Shown piece after piece: positions 9,719 through 21,867 of a stretch of 64,000 nucleotides of DNA (the stretch's first letter is position 1; each line of letters begins with the position of its first letter). The translations under genes were made by a program, and so were the position numbers. Below the pieces are notes generated by a model. That model was given only the letters and a program-made list of their open reading frames with translations, did not search any database and was not told the DNA's origin. Origin of the DNA: Drechmeria coniospora (taxonomy: Eukaryota > Ascomycota > Sordariomycetes > Hypocreales > Ophiocordycipitaceae); assembly GCF_001625195.1 (NCBI RefSeq), contig NC_054389.1, positions 1,674,001 to 1,738,000 on the forward strand, given 5' to 3'.

Positions 9719-11975
9719 GGCGTCGGCGAGGCAGGTCGTCGTCACATTTCGGCTTTCGTCTTGGGGGAGACGAGAGGCCGGGATCGCGCGACGCGGTTGC
9801 TGTCGCAAGGAATGAGGCAAGAGGATGGAAGCGAGGACGGTTCGAAAATGGACGAGCTCGGGTGGGAGACGAGGTGAGAGAGATGGCGTTCCGGCTGGAC
9901 GGAGAGTCACAGACGTTGCAGAGGATGATGGCTGCTGGGCAAGAAGGAGGTGTGCAGCACGAGGTCCGAGGGACGAAGACGGATATGGCTACGGATACGG
10001 TGCGTAGTGTAATAATACTCCGTATGGTACTTATTCTATGCTGAAGATGGTAGCTTGAGGTACCTACCTTGGGAGGTAGTTGTACGGAGTACGGAGTACT
10101 GTACTCTGTATTCTAACTGAAGTACTGTACATGTACTCCGCATAGTACTTACTTCTCAGCAGCTGTTCTCCGTAGCGTACAAGTACTTACTTGTAGGTGA
10201 ATTATTTCTGACCTAACAGTTACAGCGGGCCGAGGGGGCAAAATGGATGTACCTAGTATCCCGCATAAGTCACTCTCATTATAACGACTTTAGTACATGT
10301 ACTTGAGAAATGATATGTTGGTACATCTAAAGTCGTAGGCGTAGGTACTCCGTTTGGTGTTTGGAGCTCTCTTTGAGCTCTCTAACCGAGTGCGGTAGGC
10401 TAGGTACGTTTCAGATACCCCTTAGACAGTGCCAGTATTGTACTTGTTCACATGACTCCGTAGAAAGTACATCCATTCACCTACAGCAGTCGCACCAGCG
10501 AAACCCAGGCCTTCTACGGAATGTTACCTCATACTCTCGGCACATGCAGACGGAGTGGTTGATGGGCAGAAGTATTGCCATACAACGACAGCAAGTTGTT
10601 GGCAGGCAAAGCTGGACAGGATGTGGCCAGGAACGGGCGATTGATTGATAGGCCTTCATGCGACCAATAGACGGAGCGAGGGAGCTTGGATATGACGAAG
10701 ACTACATGTTTCTACAATGAGATGGATGTACGGAGTATCGTGTATTATCGGCATGGAGTAGGAATACTACTGAACTGGCTTCATCTGAGCTTTCAGAGAG
10801 AAACCATTCGGTATCAGTTCAATGTTGCAACTATTACATGCAAGTACTGAATGCCGTAGGCAGCGCTGCAAGTGCACGGTGTAGGTACTTACTGTACAGT
10901 ACTTGCTTGTAATCGCAGCCTCACATCCATGTACAAGAACAGAGTAGGTGCGCGCTAACCGCCCATACGGCGTTGCAGCATGGAGCGCTGATGACGCCTT
11001 AATTAGCTGCCCGCGGTTACATAAGGTTCAAGGGGCATGTGTGTAGATGTGTGTACTGTAAATGTACTTGTACCTAGACTTCCGAATACCTTCTCGTTGT
11101 AAAGGGTACATGTATCCTGCATGGCCCATTACCAACCTCAATGCACGTACGGAGTACGGAGTACTGTAAGTAGTAATTGCTTGTAGCTGCATGCTGCAGT
11201 CAGCGACGTTGCGAGCCACCGACGTCAAGCCTGTACTTACTGTACACCAACTAAGATGTACTACCAAGTACAACTAAGTAAGTATTAATACTCCGTACTG
11301 ACTTGACACATGACCGCCCGAGAGCTAAGGTGGGGCACGATAATAAAATACCGGACAATAGGCCTCATCACAAGTGCTCCGTACGTGTACTTGCTTATTA
11401 TTTGTACAGGTAGAGTAAGTATTCCGTAATTAACTAAGTACTCTGTACGGAGTACGGAGTACAGTACAACTACTGTACGTACGAGTAATAGTGTACGGAG
11501 TACGGAGTAAACGGATGGATATTATTACCTAGTACACGACTTGGTGCCCAGTATTAATTCTCAACACCATAATAGATTTAAATACCTACTGTACTTGCAC
11601 TGTATCCACAACTGCAACTACACATTGTCCCCGCTCGTCGTCCCTGGCATTGTTTACTTACGTCGGCGGCCCATAAAATTTCATTCTTCTCACCAACTTC
11701 TCCAACTCCGGTCCCTCATCTCTGAAAGGGAGTTTAAATACATCTACTTGTACGGAGTACACGGCATTTATTTCCACATACGCTTGTTTGCATCTCTACA
11801 CATACAGATACAAGCACGAAGATCTGCATCCATACGTACCTGCACACGCACAACCACCTGCACCTGTACCTACTTTGCCCCCCCCCCCCTAACGGCAACC
11901 CCAAGTCGCCGCGGGCAACCGTCGACAAGACGGGACTTGTGACAGACCACGGTCCCAATTTCACAGCCAGCCGTC
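9719..11975. other. Gene-free GTAC-rich spacer before SYO1
   Basis: No gene was found. From about 10000 to 11530 the DNA is AT-richer than the flanking exons and full of GTAC-centred words. Copies of TACGGAGTA or its complement cluster at 10080-10100, 11148-11165 and 11440-11510. The last 400 bp, ending in a poly-C run at 11880-11889, presumably holds the SYO1 promoter and 5' UTR. Confidence 0.5.
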
Positions 11976-14031
11976 ATGGCCAAGTCCAGGCGCAGCAGGG
12001 GAGCACACGGCGACCGCCTCGAAGCGAGGCAGGTCAAACCGCCGTCGGATCCTGAGCTCATTGCTCTGCGTGAGAGCAAAATAGTGCCCGTCATGAGGCA
12101 ACTTCAGAGTGACGATGCCGGTGCCCGAACGGCCGCCGCCGTCGCCGTCTCCAACTTCGTCCGGGAGACAAAATGCCGAAAGCTGCTTCTGCGTGAGCAG
12201 GTCGTCCACACCATCTTGACCCAGACCCTCGCCCATCCCGCTGTCGAAAGTCGCGCCGCCGGATGGGAAATACTCAAGCTGCTTGCCATGGAGGAGGAGG
12301 AAGACTTCTGCGTTCACCTCTTCAGGCAAGAAATTATGACCGCCATCGCCTCTGCTGCCGAGATTGTGAGTTCGCCCTTACCTTTCCCTCCCAATTCTCG
12401 GGCGACCCCAATGTTGACCATGCCCCTACCAGCTCGTGAAAAGGGTCCCGTCGAGCGGAACGTCGCTCTTCGAAGCCTCAGGCGAAGAGAACGGCTTTAT
12501 GCTTCGCATGACCGCCTCCATCGTCTCCCTCTTGACCGCCCTCGCCGAGGCAGGCGACGAGATGCTCGAAGTCATCGGCACCACCGACACCATTTTGCAG
12601 CTGCTCTTCACTCTCGTCTGTCGTGGTGGCGGCCATCGAAACCTTCGTGCTGACTCTCTGGGATGCCTCATCGTTCTCTGCGAAGACAACGTGCAGCTTG
12701 CGGAGAAGATGATCGCCTCCGGAGGCCACCAGTGCTTCGAGACCATGATGGCGATGAAAAACGACCGAGGAAATGATGGTGTCCGTGCCTGCGCCGTCCT
12801 GCACAACATATTTGCCTCCTTGAACACGTTGGAACACCCTCCTCGCATTCCCAACGCCGATGACGCAGCCCTGATACCCACCCTCACAAACTCTGTCAGC
12901 AGCATTACCGAGCCCCCAGCAGGCACCGATTGGCCCAACATCGTCGAGCAGCAAGAGCTCGCCCTGGAAACTCTGGCGTCAATCTGCGCGAACCTCAGCG
13001 CGAACCCCGGCGGATCTCGGGAGGCCAACGGGGGCAATGCCTCCGAGGAGGCCGAGGCCGACGGCGGCATGGACGAGGACGAGGATGAGGACGACATGAT
13101 GGATGAGGACGACGAGATGGGCGAGGATGACGACGACGACGAGATGGACGAGGACGAGATGGAAGCCGATATGGCCATGGTCACCGGTGCTGACGACGAC
13201 GACGACGACGACGGCATCAATGACTTCCCGGCGCTGAAAGCCTTGTTGCAGGAAACTGTATCGGGGCTGCTTTCCATCATCAACCTGTCCGATGTCGATG
13301 AACGCACCATGAGACTGCAGGGTCACGCCCTCACCGTCCTCACCAACCTCGCCTGGTCCGTCTCTCTCTTTGACTTCACGGACGAGCAGAATGCTGGTAT
13401 CAAAAAGGCCTGGACGCCCTCCGGCCATAATATCTGGGTCCATGCCGTCACGACTATCTTGTCCAGAGATACGGCCGACCTCGAACGCGCGACGGAGGCG
13501 ACGAGCCTTGCATGGGCCCTCTCGCGCAGTTTGGGGGCCGAAGCCCCCGTTGCCGCCGATGAGCACAAAAAGTTCATCTCCCTCTACATGTCTGGCTCCG
13601 CCGACTATCGAGCGGCTCAGGACGAGGCCAACAACAAAGCAGACCCCCTCCAAAGCCTCGGCGTCAAGTGCATTGGCGTCCTTGGCCAACTCGCCCTCGA
13701 TCCCGCCCCGGCGAGCCGGAACCGCGACATCGGCAATTTTTACCTCACTCTCCTCGGTCATCTGCCCCGCGCGCCCGCCGCCGATGCCGTCGAAGCCCTG
13801 AACCAGATGCTGGACATCTACGCCGACGAGAACCACGCCTGTGACAAGGATGTCTTCTGGAAGGACAACTTTATGTCGCGTCTCGAGGAGGCGCTGCCCA
13901 AGGTCCGCGCGATGGTAAAGTCCGTCGACCGGGTCAAGAATGCAGAGTTGAGAAGCAGAGCCGACGAGGTGTTGAAGAACTTGGATCGCTTCTTGGCGTA
14001 CAAGAAGAAGCACAAACCATCCATGATGTAA
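11976..14031 (+). CDS. SYO1: Symportin-1 homologue (ARM/HEAT repeat chaperone)
   Basis: Two exons, 11976-12365 and 12433-14031, with a 67-bp GTGAGT..CCAG intron, give 662 aa, close to the known fungal Syo1 length (~675). Syo1 co-imports ribosomal proteins uL18 (Rpl5) and uL5 (Rpl11) into the nucleus for assembly of the 5S RNP. The N-terminus is basic (MAKSRRSRGAHG) and is followed by helical repeats with ARM character (for example GARTAAAVAVSNFVRE). A long acidic loop of Asp/Glu runs from about residue 342 to 395 and leads into NDFPALKALLQETV; this internal acidic insertion is diagnostic for Syo1. The C-terminus ends in a Lys-rich helix (FLAYKKKHKPSMM). It is convergent with MLH1, 165 bp apart. 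Confidence 0.88.
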
Positions 14032-14196
14032 CGATGCTTGCTACAAGGACACGAACCGGTCGGGCTGTGAGAAACAAAATCTAGGCGTTCCCCTGTTGGG
14101 AGGAAAGAAAAACTGCTCTCGCTACTAGGTAGCAATTCAATGACACAAACTATATTCGGCATGCCTATCGTGACAGCTCAGCGCTAAGAAGCAACA

Positions 14197-16471
14197 TCAG
14201 CATCTCTCAAACACCCGATATAGCCCTTTCAAATCGGCCACTTCAAGAATGCCGTCCTCCATGAGCGCCTTGGTCGCCACCAGTCGCGCCTTAAAGGCAG
14301 GGAAGAAAATGTGCTCGACGGCCCAGCGAACATGCTGTCTCCTCGTCCTGGTGTCGTTCGCGAGCTCTACGTCTGGTGCAGACCCCTCGCCCGACTCCGT
14401 CGGGAGTTGCTCGGGGACGTAAAAGGTCGCGAGTTCCTTCAGGAATGTAGCAAAGCATCCTTTCTCGTCCGCCCAGTCGACGTTCGGACCCAGCCGGAGG
14501 AGGAACTGGGGCATTTTTGCCATGGACGGCGTGTAGCCCTTGACCAGGAGGGGGATGGAGATGAGCTCCCCTGCCGGAGAGATCTCGAGCGAGAAGTACT
14601 CCTGGAGCATCTCCCGCCGCTCGACGAGCCGTCCTAGCACCCTCTCCACGACGGCTTCGACATCAAACTCTTCGTCCGCCGCCCCTAGCATCGTCTTCTC
14701 CGTCTCGGCCGCCATGGTCAGGAGGTCCCGCAGCGCCAGCGGGGGGCTAAACCGGATGGTGCCGAAGTTTCCAAAATCGGTGAGGCATAGTTGATACAGG
14801 TAGTCGTAGCAGGCATGTCCATAATCAATCAGATACAGCTTGACACCGCTTTGTATCGCTGCCAGTCTTCTCCTTTCATCCACCACACCGACAAAGGAAT
14901 GAGATCCAATAATTTCGCAAAGCTCGGGGTGCGTATCTTCGCGAACCTCGCTTCGAAGCTCCTTGACGCTCCGGAGGCGACAGTTGATTGGCTCGCGATC
15001 GCTGACTCCATATTTGATGTCTTCGGGGGCCGAAGGCGGCAGCTCATCGCCCACGCTGGGCTTGAAGCCATCCCCCGGTTCGACGTGTAGCATGCTTGTG
15101 ATCTTTCGTAGAGACTGGTCCGTCCGGACAAGTTCGTTTGAGTTCCTCCTCCGCTTGCCTGTGACCATGACCTTGGGCGTCGTGGAATCGTCCGCGGGAG
15201 AATCATCCACCGGCTTAGCACCAGGTAGAAGCATTTGGGTCTTGAAGGTGCGGCTCGTGTCAACAGCCGCGAGCTCGTCCTCGATCCGGCCACATAGGTG
15301 CTGAGTAATCTCATCCTCGTTCAGAAAATGCACCTCCCTCTTGGTGGGATGGACATTCACATCCACCCTCGCCGGGTCAATCTCCAGGCTCAGGTATATG
15401 AATGGGTGACCGCCCTTGGGCAGATAGCTGGCGTAGACCAGCTCGATGGCTTTCTTCATGTTGGTCGATTCCACGGCGCGGTGGTTGATGAAGAGCAAGA
15501 ATATCGTCTTTTTGATGTGATAGTTTGCATTGGTGACGAGGGCGTGAACACTGTACCCCCAGCGGTCGTCTGATGTTGAAAACTGAACAAGCTCATTCGC
15601 GACGCTGCCGCCGTATATCTGCCGTATTCTATCGGTAGGCGTGGCCTGGGCTGGTATCGATAGGCTGTACGATTCGGTCGCCTTCTTGCAGGTGAAGCCG
15701 ACGCCTGCGCAATGGACGGCGTAGCGGCCAACCATGTCGATGATTTTGTTAAACTCATCGCTGTAGGACCGAAAAGCTCTACGTCGTGTGGGCATGTTGA
15801 AGAACAAGTCCTCGACGGTAATCTTCGTCCCCGGCCGACCAGCGACCCGTTTCGGGTCCGTGGGTTGTCCGGGCTTGGGTGGTGAGAGCATACCGTCCAG
15901 GTAATGGGCACGCCAGGCGGAGTCGGAATCTTTTGTCTTCGTGGTGACGCTCAGATGGGCAATGTGGCTAATACTTGCCAGGGCCTCGCCGCGGAAACCG
16001 TAGGTGCCGATGGCGGTGAGGTCTTCGAAGGCGGTGATCTTTGACGTCGTGTGGCGTTCGCATAAAATCGACAGATCTTCTTTCTTTTGCGCTATTAACC
16101 ACCGTCGAGGCTACACTTTTGATTTATGTCAGGCAATCCTCACCTGAATTCCACAGCCATTGTCGGTGAGCTGCAGCAGCTTCAAGCCGCCATCCTTGAC
16201 CACAATATCCAAAGCCGTCGAGCCAGCATCTACGGCGTTTTCTATGAGCTCCTTGAGCGCATGGACGGGTGCAACAATGATTTCTCCTGCGGCAATCTTG
16301 TTGACAACGTCGGGGTCTAGCGCCTGTGAATTGGGATTTAGTATCGCCGATATCGCACAACGACAGACGGAGGAGCTTTACTCTTATCCGACGTGCGGGC
16401 CGGGGATCCTCCGGCTCATCTTCTGCCTTTCTCTTGCCACCTGGGCTGTCGATATCCATGCTGTCGACCAT
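14197..16471 (-). CDS. MLH1: DNA mismatch repair protein MLH1
   Basis: Three exons (16382-16471, 16144-16323, 14197-16083) splice to 718 aa. MLH1 is the MutL subunit that pairs with PMS1 and MLH3 in mismatch repair and meiotic recombination. The GHL ATPase motifs are complete: [13 protein letters not shown] (catalytic Glu55, Asn59), LTDNGCGI (Asp84) and [17 protein letters not shown]. The [15 protein letters not shown] block closes the N-terminal half. A basic linker (GKRRRNSNE) may act in nuclear import, and the protein ends in FERC, the conserved C-terminus used by the PMS1 endonuclease site. The first 30 residues are a variable acidic and basic leader containing KRKAE. Met at 16459 is an alternative start. 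The gene looks intact. Confidence 0.95.
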
Positions 16472-17413
16472 TCTATTTCGATAGCATTCTTCGAGACGTG
16501 CCAGCTCAGTCTGGGTACCGAAGCTTGACGCAGAATAGGTTGATGTTGCCTCTTCAGTTGCCCAAGTGATCTGGGACAAGAACACAGCACAATGACAAGT
16601 GAATCGGGTGACGCAAACCTCATCGAACGGCAGAGGCAAACCGGATGTGGCGACGTCGTCAGCTGTCGTTGTTCGTGAGACAAGTCCCAAACGTAGAACG
16701 ACACGAAGCATTCGCGGAGTCACGTGATTATGTCTAATGAGCCTGTACATGTACAAGCAGAGGACGTACAGTAATACAGTAGAATCTACGGAGTACTTAG
16801 GTGTACTCCGTACAAACACTAACTACATAAGTACAGGTAAGTGTACGTACTGTAAGTACAAGTACTTGTACGTACGGAGAGTACGGATTAAGAACATGAA
16901 TACTTACTGCGCTTAAACGCCCACATAAGTATGTACTTGTACTTACTTCATAATAGCACCTAGTAGGGAGTAATACTGTGTACTACTAGGTAGGTACTGA
17001 TTTACGGAGTACAGCGCACTCCAACCACTAAGTACCTTCTTTCAAGGTGCAAATGTGAATGTACAATGAATGTGCCAAAAGGCCGGCACAACAGTACCCG
17101 TACTGATGAAACTGCAGCGAGCATGGGCATGCTTGCAACTAATACCTCTTTACATGTATGCGTTACTGAACACATCAGATTTTGATACCGGGCCCGACAT
17201 TGATGCGGCACTGCCTTTGAATCTCATTGCCATTTATACTTGCAAATTGGCTCGAACTCCCAACCACTTGACGTCGACAGGAGTGTTGCAGCAGCAGCGT
17301 GATGCCGCAAACCGATCGACCAAACTAGGACAGTCACTGGCATAAAAGATGCAGGCACGTATCGCATAATTCTCTCAAGTTGACCAAGAGCCCGCTCCAG
17401 GCATATATCGGGG
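16472..17413. other. MLH1 upstream spacer, GTAC-rich
   Basis: The MLH1 promoter should lie in the first few hundred bases; a CACGTGATTA palindrome-containing site is at 16721-16730. From 16740 to 17040 the sequence becomes the GTAC-dense type (for example GTACGGAGAGTACGG near 16873). No gene was recognised. Confidence 0.4.
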
Positions 17414-17770
17414 CTTCTCGGCAAGGGAAGCCTTGGTGATGTGTACAAGGCTACGGGAAAGCCTGGACAACTTGTTGCGGCCAAATTCATCAGTATTGAG
17501 GAGCGAGACAGCATTCAACCAATTGCGCCGATGTTATCAACGACATTATGAAAGAATTCAACACTCTGAAACTCCCCCGGAATAGGGGTGCGAGGAATAT
17601 CATCACAGTCAACACGGCATTCCTCGTCGGTCGGTCAGTATGGCTAATTACTGAATACTGCGCAGGCGGGAGAATCGCTCGCTACCCTGGCTCGTCCTAC
17701 CAGGGGCGTGTCCGAACGATAAATTTTCCCCGTTCTGCTGGAAGTTGCCGAATCATTATTTACATTTGTT
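17414..17770 (+). pseudogene. Remnant of a STE20-type Ser/Thr protein kinase
   Basis: One frame from 17414 reads LLGKGSLGDVYKATG and GQLVAAKFISIEE, a Gly-rich loop and the ATP-binding Lys of a protein kinase, and stops at 17549-17551. A second frame from about 17530 reads DVINDIMKEFNTLK, then NIITVNTAFLVG and VWLITEYCAGG, which are the alpha-C helix, beta-4 and the hinge of STE20/GCK kinases. The two are joined only by a frame change with no plausible intron, and the sequence then loses similarity. The catalytic HRD and DFG motifs are absent. I read this as an N-lobe relic broken by a frameshift. A misassembled intron is possible but less likely. Confidence 0.6.
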
Positions 17771-18675
17771 GAAGTTTGTGTCGAAAGTCTCTAGCGAAGC
17801 ATTTCGATTATATGCTTGGTGTAAATCTTGAGCGGTAGAGCAGATTGCTTTATCAATCGCCAGTCAGGGTTCCGGTCGTTGCCGGACTAGACAGCTTACA
17901 CGACAGGAAGAACGCAATATTCGTGAGGGTGACTGGCAAAGGGGAAAGCGGTGGGGACAAAGTATGACGTGATCCCCCATCGACCGTGAGTCACTTGAGA
18001 GGATGAGATGTTTGAAACATTGAATCTTGCACGTGCATAGTTGTCCTCAACGAGAGTATATTACTTCCCACCCACATGGCGTCCTCCCAAGCGTTTCCTG
18101 AACGGTTGTCATAATAGTCCGCCTATACGAAGAGCTCACGATATAGTGGCGTGCCTCTAGACGTATTCAAATTCTGACAATGGAGTACTCGTAATATCGA
18201 AGACCAGCATTAGGATCCGCTGGAAGATGTTAGTCATGACTGTGCAAGCCAGATCTATGATATAAAACTGACTTCACCTGAAGACATTCAGGACACATGG
18301 TCTCCTCAATTTTGACTTTATCATGGTCGGCAATTATTGGGTCACATATCTTCGTCGTACCTTGCTCAACTCCTGGACAGTATATATAGCGCCGTATGGG
18401 ATCAGATACGGAGGGGTGGATGCAGAGGTAGTACGTTAGTTCAAAGAAGCTCTGACACATAGTAACAGTTGTCTCGGTGAATTTAAGTATACGTGTTGTT
18501 ATAAGGAGGTTAAAGTATTGGAAAGATCTGTTGAAATTTCCCCCCATCTGGGGAGAGTGAAAGAGTCCTTATATGGGGTGTTCAAGCCGTATAGGTAGGT
18601 GCATATTCCAAACGGCTTGTCAGAGATCTTGATTGTCAGCAACCCCGTAGCACAGGCTCGGCGGCAAGTGAAACA
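17771..18675. other. Unassigned spacer after the kinase relic
   Basis: Short open frames on both strands, none with a recognisable domain. Base composition is more AT-rich than in the gene blocks but without the dense GTAC pattern. It may be further decayed coding sequence linked to the kinase relic, which I could not demonstrate. Confidence 0.3.
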
Positions 18676-18942
18676 ATGGAGGCGGTACGGGTGGAAGCGC
18701 TGCAAGTTCTTACAGAGAAGGTGCGGCGAGGTCGGCCGGCATGCTGGCTCTTCGATACGGGCGACATACCAGCAGGCAGAAATTATTGCACAGACAACTT
18801 GGCCGTCATCGCAGTTGAAACGGAGTTGTTTTACGGTACGCACTCGAACATGTACATTGGGCGGTTGATGGGGGAGGAAAGCTTGGTCGTTCGTCCCATC
18901 ACGCATGGCAACTCATTTACTCAGTGGATAGCGGCGATATAG
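18676..18942 (+). CDS. Doubtful small ORF, 88 aa, unknown
   Basis: An ATG-initiated frame with fairly protein-like composition (for example ACWLFDTGDIPAGRNY and NLAVIAVETELFYG). I do not recognise a family. There is no clear upstream exon or promoter, and it sits in a stretch containing a broken kinase gene. It may be a second relic, an exon of a small gene, or chance. It is recorded because it stands out from the surrounding frames. Confidence 0.15.
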   Translation: MEAVRVEALQVLTEKVRRGRPACWLFDTGDIPAGRNYCTDNLAVIAVETELFYGTHSNMYIGRLMGEESLVVRPITHGNSFTQWIAAI

Positions 18943-19700
18943 GACAATGTCGTTGAGAGTTCGCACTCATAAAGTTCCAATCTGTAGACTGGCTCCAGTT
19001 GATTGTTGGTTTTAACCGTGCCGGGACCGCCGCTACATTGCCAACTGCGATCGATCGTTTCAGGGGAATTGGAGATCGATCGGCCAACGGATTGGGCACG
19101 TCATTGCAGTGGAACTCGGCGGCTACGCAGCGGCCTACAGGCTCATTCAAGCATTAGTTCAAATATGAGGGGAGGAGGGTCTGACTGAGGTTGCTTGAGC
19201 TGTCAACCAAACCTTGCGCCAATGGGCGGCGGCGGCTTGCCAATTTCAGGATGTTGCTTTGGAAAATACAATGCCTTGACCTACATAGCTGAATGCGCAA
19301 CACACCTCCCTGCACCACCCAATTGCACAATCACACAGACGAACGGATGCCGAATGTCTGCCAATGCCCAGGATGTAATGTAGCTTGACACCGCACTCCT
19401 AGCCTGAGGCTTGATGTTCTCCTCATCGACGCGGGCGAATTATCGAGGGCACCAACCATCGTATTCCTGGTCAACTGTTTCAGGTCATGCCCGCCTCGCT
19501 TCATGGTCGAACTAGCTGCTGCTGCCCGGTATGCGCAGGTCTGAGTCCGACTCATGCTGCTGTAAAATCCAAATTCGTAGGCCCAGGTCTATCAGACACA
19601 CGCAAGCGCCCTAGCTCGAATGCAAGCACAAAATCGCCCGTCCTCTCACGCAGGCATGCGTGTTTGTAACTCAGCGAGCCGAAAAAGGAGACGATGGCTG

Positions 19701-21867
19701 TTATCGAGGCTCATCGGACTCTTCAGGTTTATCAATCAACCCTCTGATATCGACTCGACAATACCGGTCATCCCGTGGCCGCCCTTGCTGGCCTTGAAAG
19801 GCCTCATTTTCCGAGTGCCGTCGAATGGGAGGTAGCTGATAGTTTTGGGATAGCATTTGGCCCACCGAGCATGATGTTTCGCTTCGGCCAACATCCCGAA
19901 ATGGCTGGCCCGGAGATGGCCCTTGATATGCATTCCGGTCGGTCGATGGGCCATACGCGGTAGCTGCCGCATGCGTCTGGCCGCCCATACCCGCATTACC
20001 TGTCGGCCGGTTCCTCTGGTCCTGCAGGCTCAAAGGCGACCGCCCCTGCGAAAAACTCTCGCCGAGCCGGTTTCGAACCGGATTGAAGTGTGCAGAGCTA
20101 GGGGCGCGCGCAAGCGCTGTTCGAGGACTCGGAGGCGCGTGATACGACGTCGCTGCAAGATTCAACGTCTGCGGATACGAATTTCGATGTTGTTTATTCA
20201 GCAGCATGATCACGAAGAAGAAGGATCCTTCCTTTCCGAGACCTAGGCGGAGCGTATGCGGCCTTGCATATCCGTCGGGTCCGATAAACGTCAGCTGCTC
20301 CTGAATGATCATCGGAAATCGCGTCACCTCGGTCGTGCTGAAGCCCACCCCCTGAATTGCCTGGCCGCTGTGTCCGAGTATGGGCGGTAGATAGTTTGGC
20401 TCTCTCCGTTTCTGCTCTCCAGAAAGTTGGTTCTGAAGGTGGAAGATCCGTTCAACCTCGTCATGAACGATAAGGTCACTCAGCTTTCTGCCCAGTACGC
20501 TCACGGAGCCAATGGCGTCAAGAAATGTCGAGGAAGCCTTGGCAAACTCCATCCCCATCGTCAGGTACGCAACAGGTTCCGGTGGCCCAGCCGTATAAGT
20601 CTGTGACTCGTAGCGGTTCGCACCCTGTCCCCTTTCCAGCTGTTCGTGCACAAGCTGGTCAGCGGTGGGCATGTCAAGCGGTCGATACAGCTGCTGTCGT
20701 TGTTGGCCATCATCGAGCCGCGGCGTCCCGGAAGCGCCAGAGGGATAGATGTTTGGTGGTCTTCGATGTGATATATCCGGGTAATGAGGACGTAGCGGAT
20801 CGTAGCGAGCGTCTCGATCCTCTCTCAGCCGGGGTCTGCCTCTTTTTTTGTGCTGAACATCCACGCATGCGTCCTCCTTGCCATTGCTCAAGCATCTAGA
20901 ACAAGGTCTTTGAGCTGTCAAGTGGTCAGCAAACCGCAACACTGTTCTGTACCAGCTGAAAACGTCAAGCTTGTGCCAGGCATCCCAATTCAACAAAATC
21001 GCATGGCTCAAAACCCTCGCCGGCTGGTGGCAACGATTGGGACATTGTTGCACCTGCTCTGAAAGGTGTCGGAACACCCGGTTAAGGCCTGTGCTTGGCC
21101 AGTGCCCTGTCTACAGCAAAGACGAATATGGCGACAAAAGATCGTCATGCAACAAAATAAAATCAGGCTCAGCCGAACGAGAAGTACGTACCATCACATC
21201 TAGTAGACATGTCGTTAGGATAGGTGGCAATCATGAGAGGAAAATTCGGTGTGGCTTACCGAAGATGAGCCCGTTTGCAAGGCACGCAGGCAGAGGCAAC
21301 ATGGCCTTTGGTTTTCCTCTGAGACTTTGGGGAGGGGAATGATTGGTTTTCGAGCGACGTGGCTCTGGCCGTGATCGAATAAGCGCCTTCAGGGACATGT
21401 CCAGTCATGGCTGCGTACTGTTGTTGATAGCCTCCCTGCTGCATCCCGTGCTGTTCCGGTGAAGAATACAACGACTCTCGCGTCATCGGTTCCGCTGGCC
21501 TGTGAGAGTCGAAATGCCTTCGTGATGGCTCTCGGGGATAGGGGTGCGATGGTGGAAGTGGCGGTGGCAGCTGTTGTCGGCCGTCGAGCTGTGGTTGCCG
21601 TACCGCCCTCTCTCGGTAGGCATCCTGACGGAGTGGACTAGGGTACAGAATCGTACCCTGGCCCCGATCGTTTGCTTCTCGACCAGACTGGGGCGGAGGA
21701 GGGGGCGAGCCTGACATGGGCGGAGAGGGATACGCCCGAAAGCGAACAGGCGCCTCCGACTCTGTTCGTTTGATATCCCAGCCCAGACTGCTAGCCAGGT
21801 TGGATAAGCCCGGACGCTGGCCGAGGGGAAGCGAGGTGGAATCGAGAGACTGGCTTACGGACAGCAT
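19701..21867 (-). CDS. Zn2Cys6 transcription factor with PAS-like domain and AT-hook motif
   Basis: Three exons (21260-21867, an 8-nt microexon 21192-21199, and 19701-20914) splice to 609 aa. The N-terminal ~180 residues are Pro/Gln-rich. The binuclear zinc cluster has Cys194, 197, 204, 210, 213 and 222 with spacing C-x2-C-x6-C-x5-C-x2-C-x8-C, reading ACVPCKRAHLRC then DAQRPCSRC. Cys204 and Asp205 come from the microexon. A basic AT-hook-like segment KKRGRPR (228-234) follows directly. A PAS-like region begins near 316 (AYLTMGMEFAKASSTFLDAIG...VLGRKLSDLIVHDE). The C-terminal third is low-complexity Ser/Pro/Gln-rich. Intron 1 is 60 bp with branch CTAAC; intron 2 is 277 bp. It is probably a nuclear regulator; targets unknown. 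It is followed upstream by a very long gene-free region. Confidence 0.8.

Noticed and set aside
12979..14013. 344-aa frame antisense to SYO1
   Set aside because: Val/Leu/Gly-rich mirror of the acidic GAC/GAG codons; no independent features.
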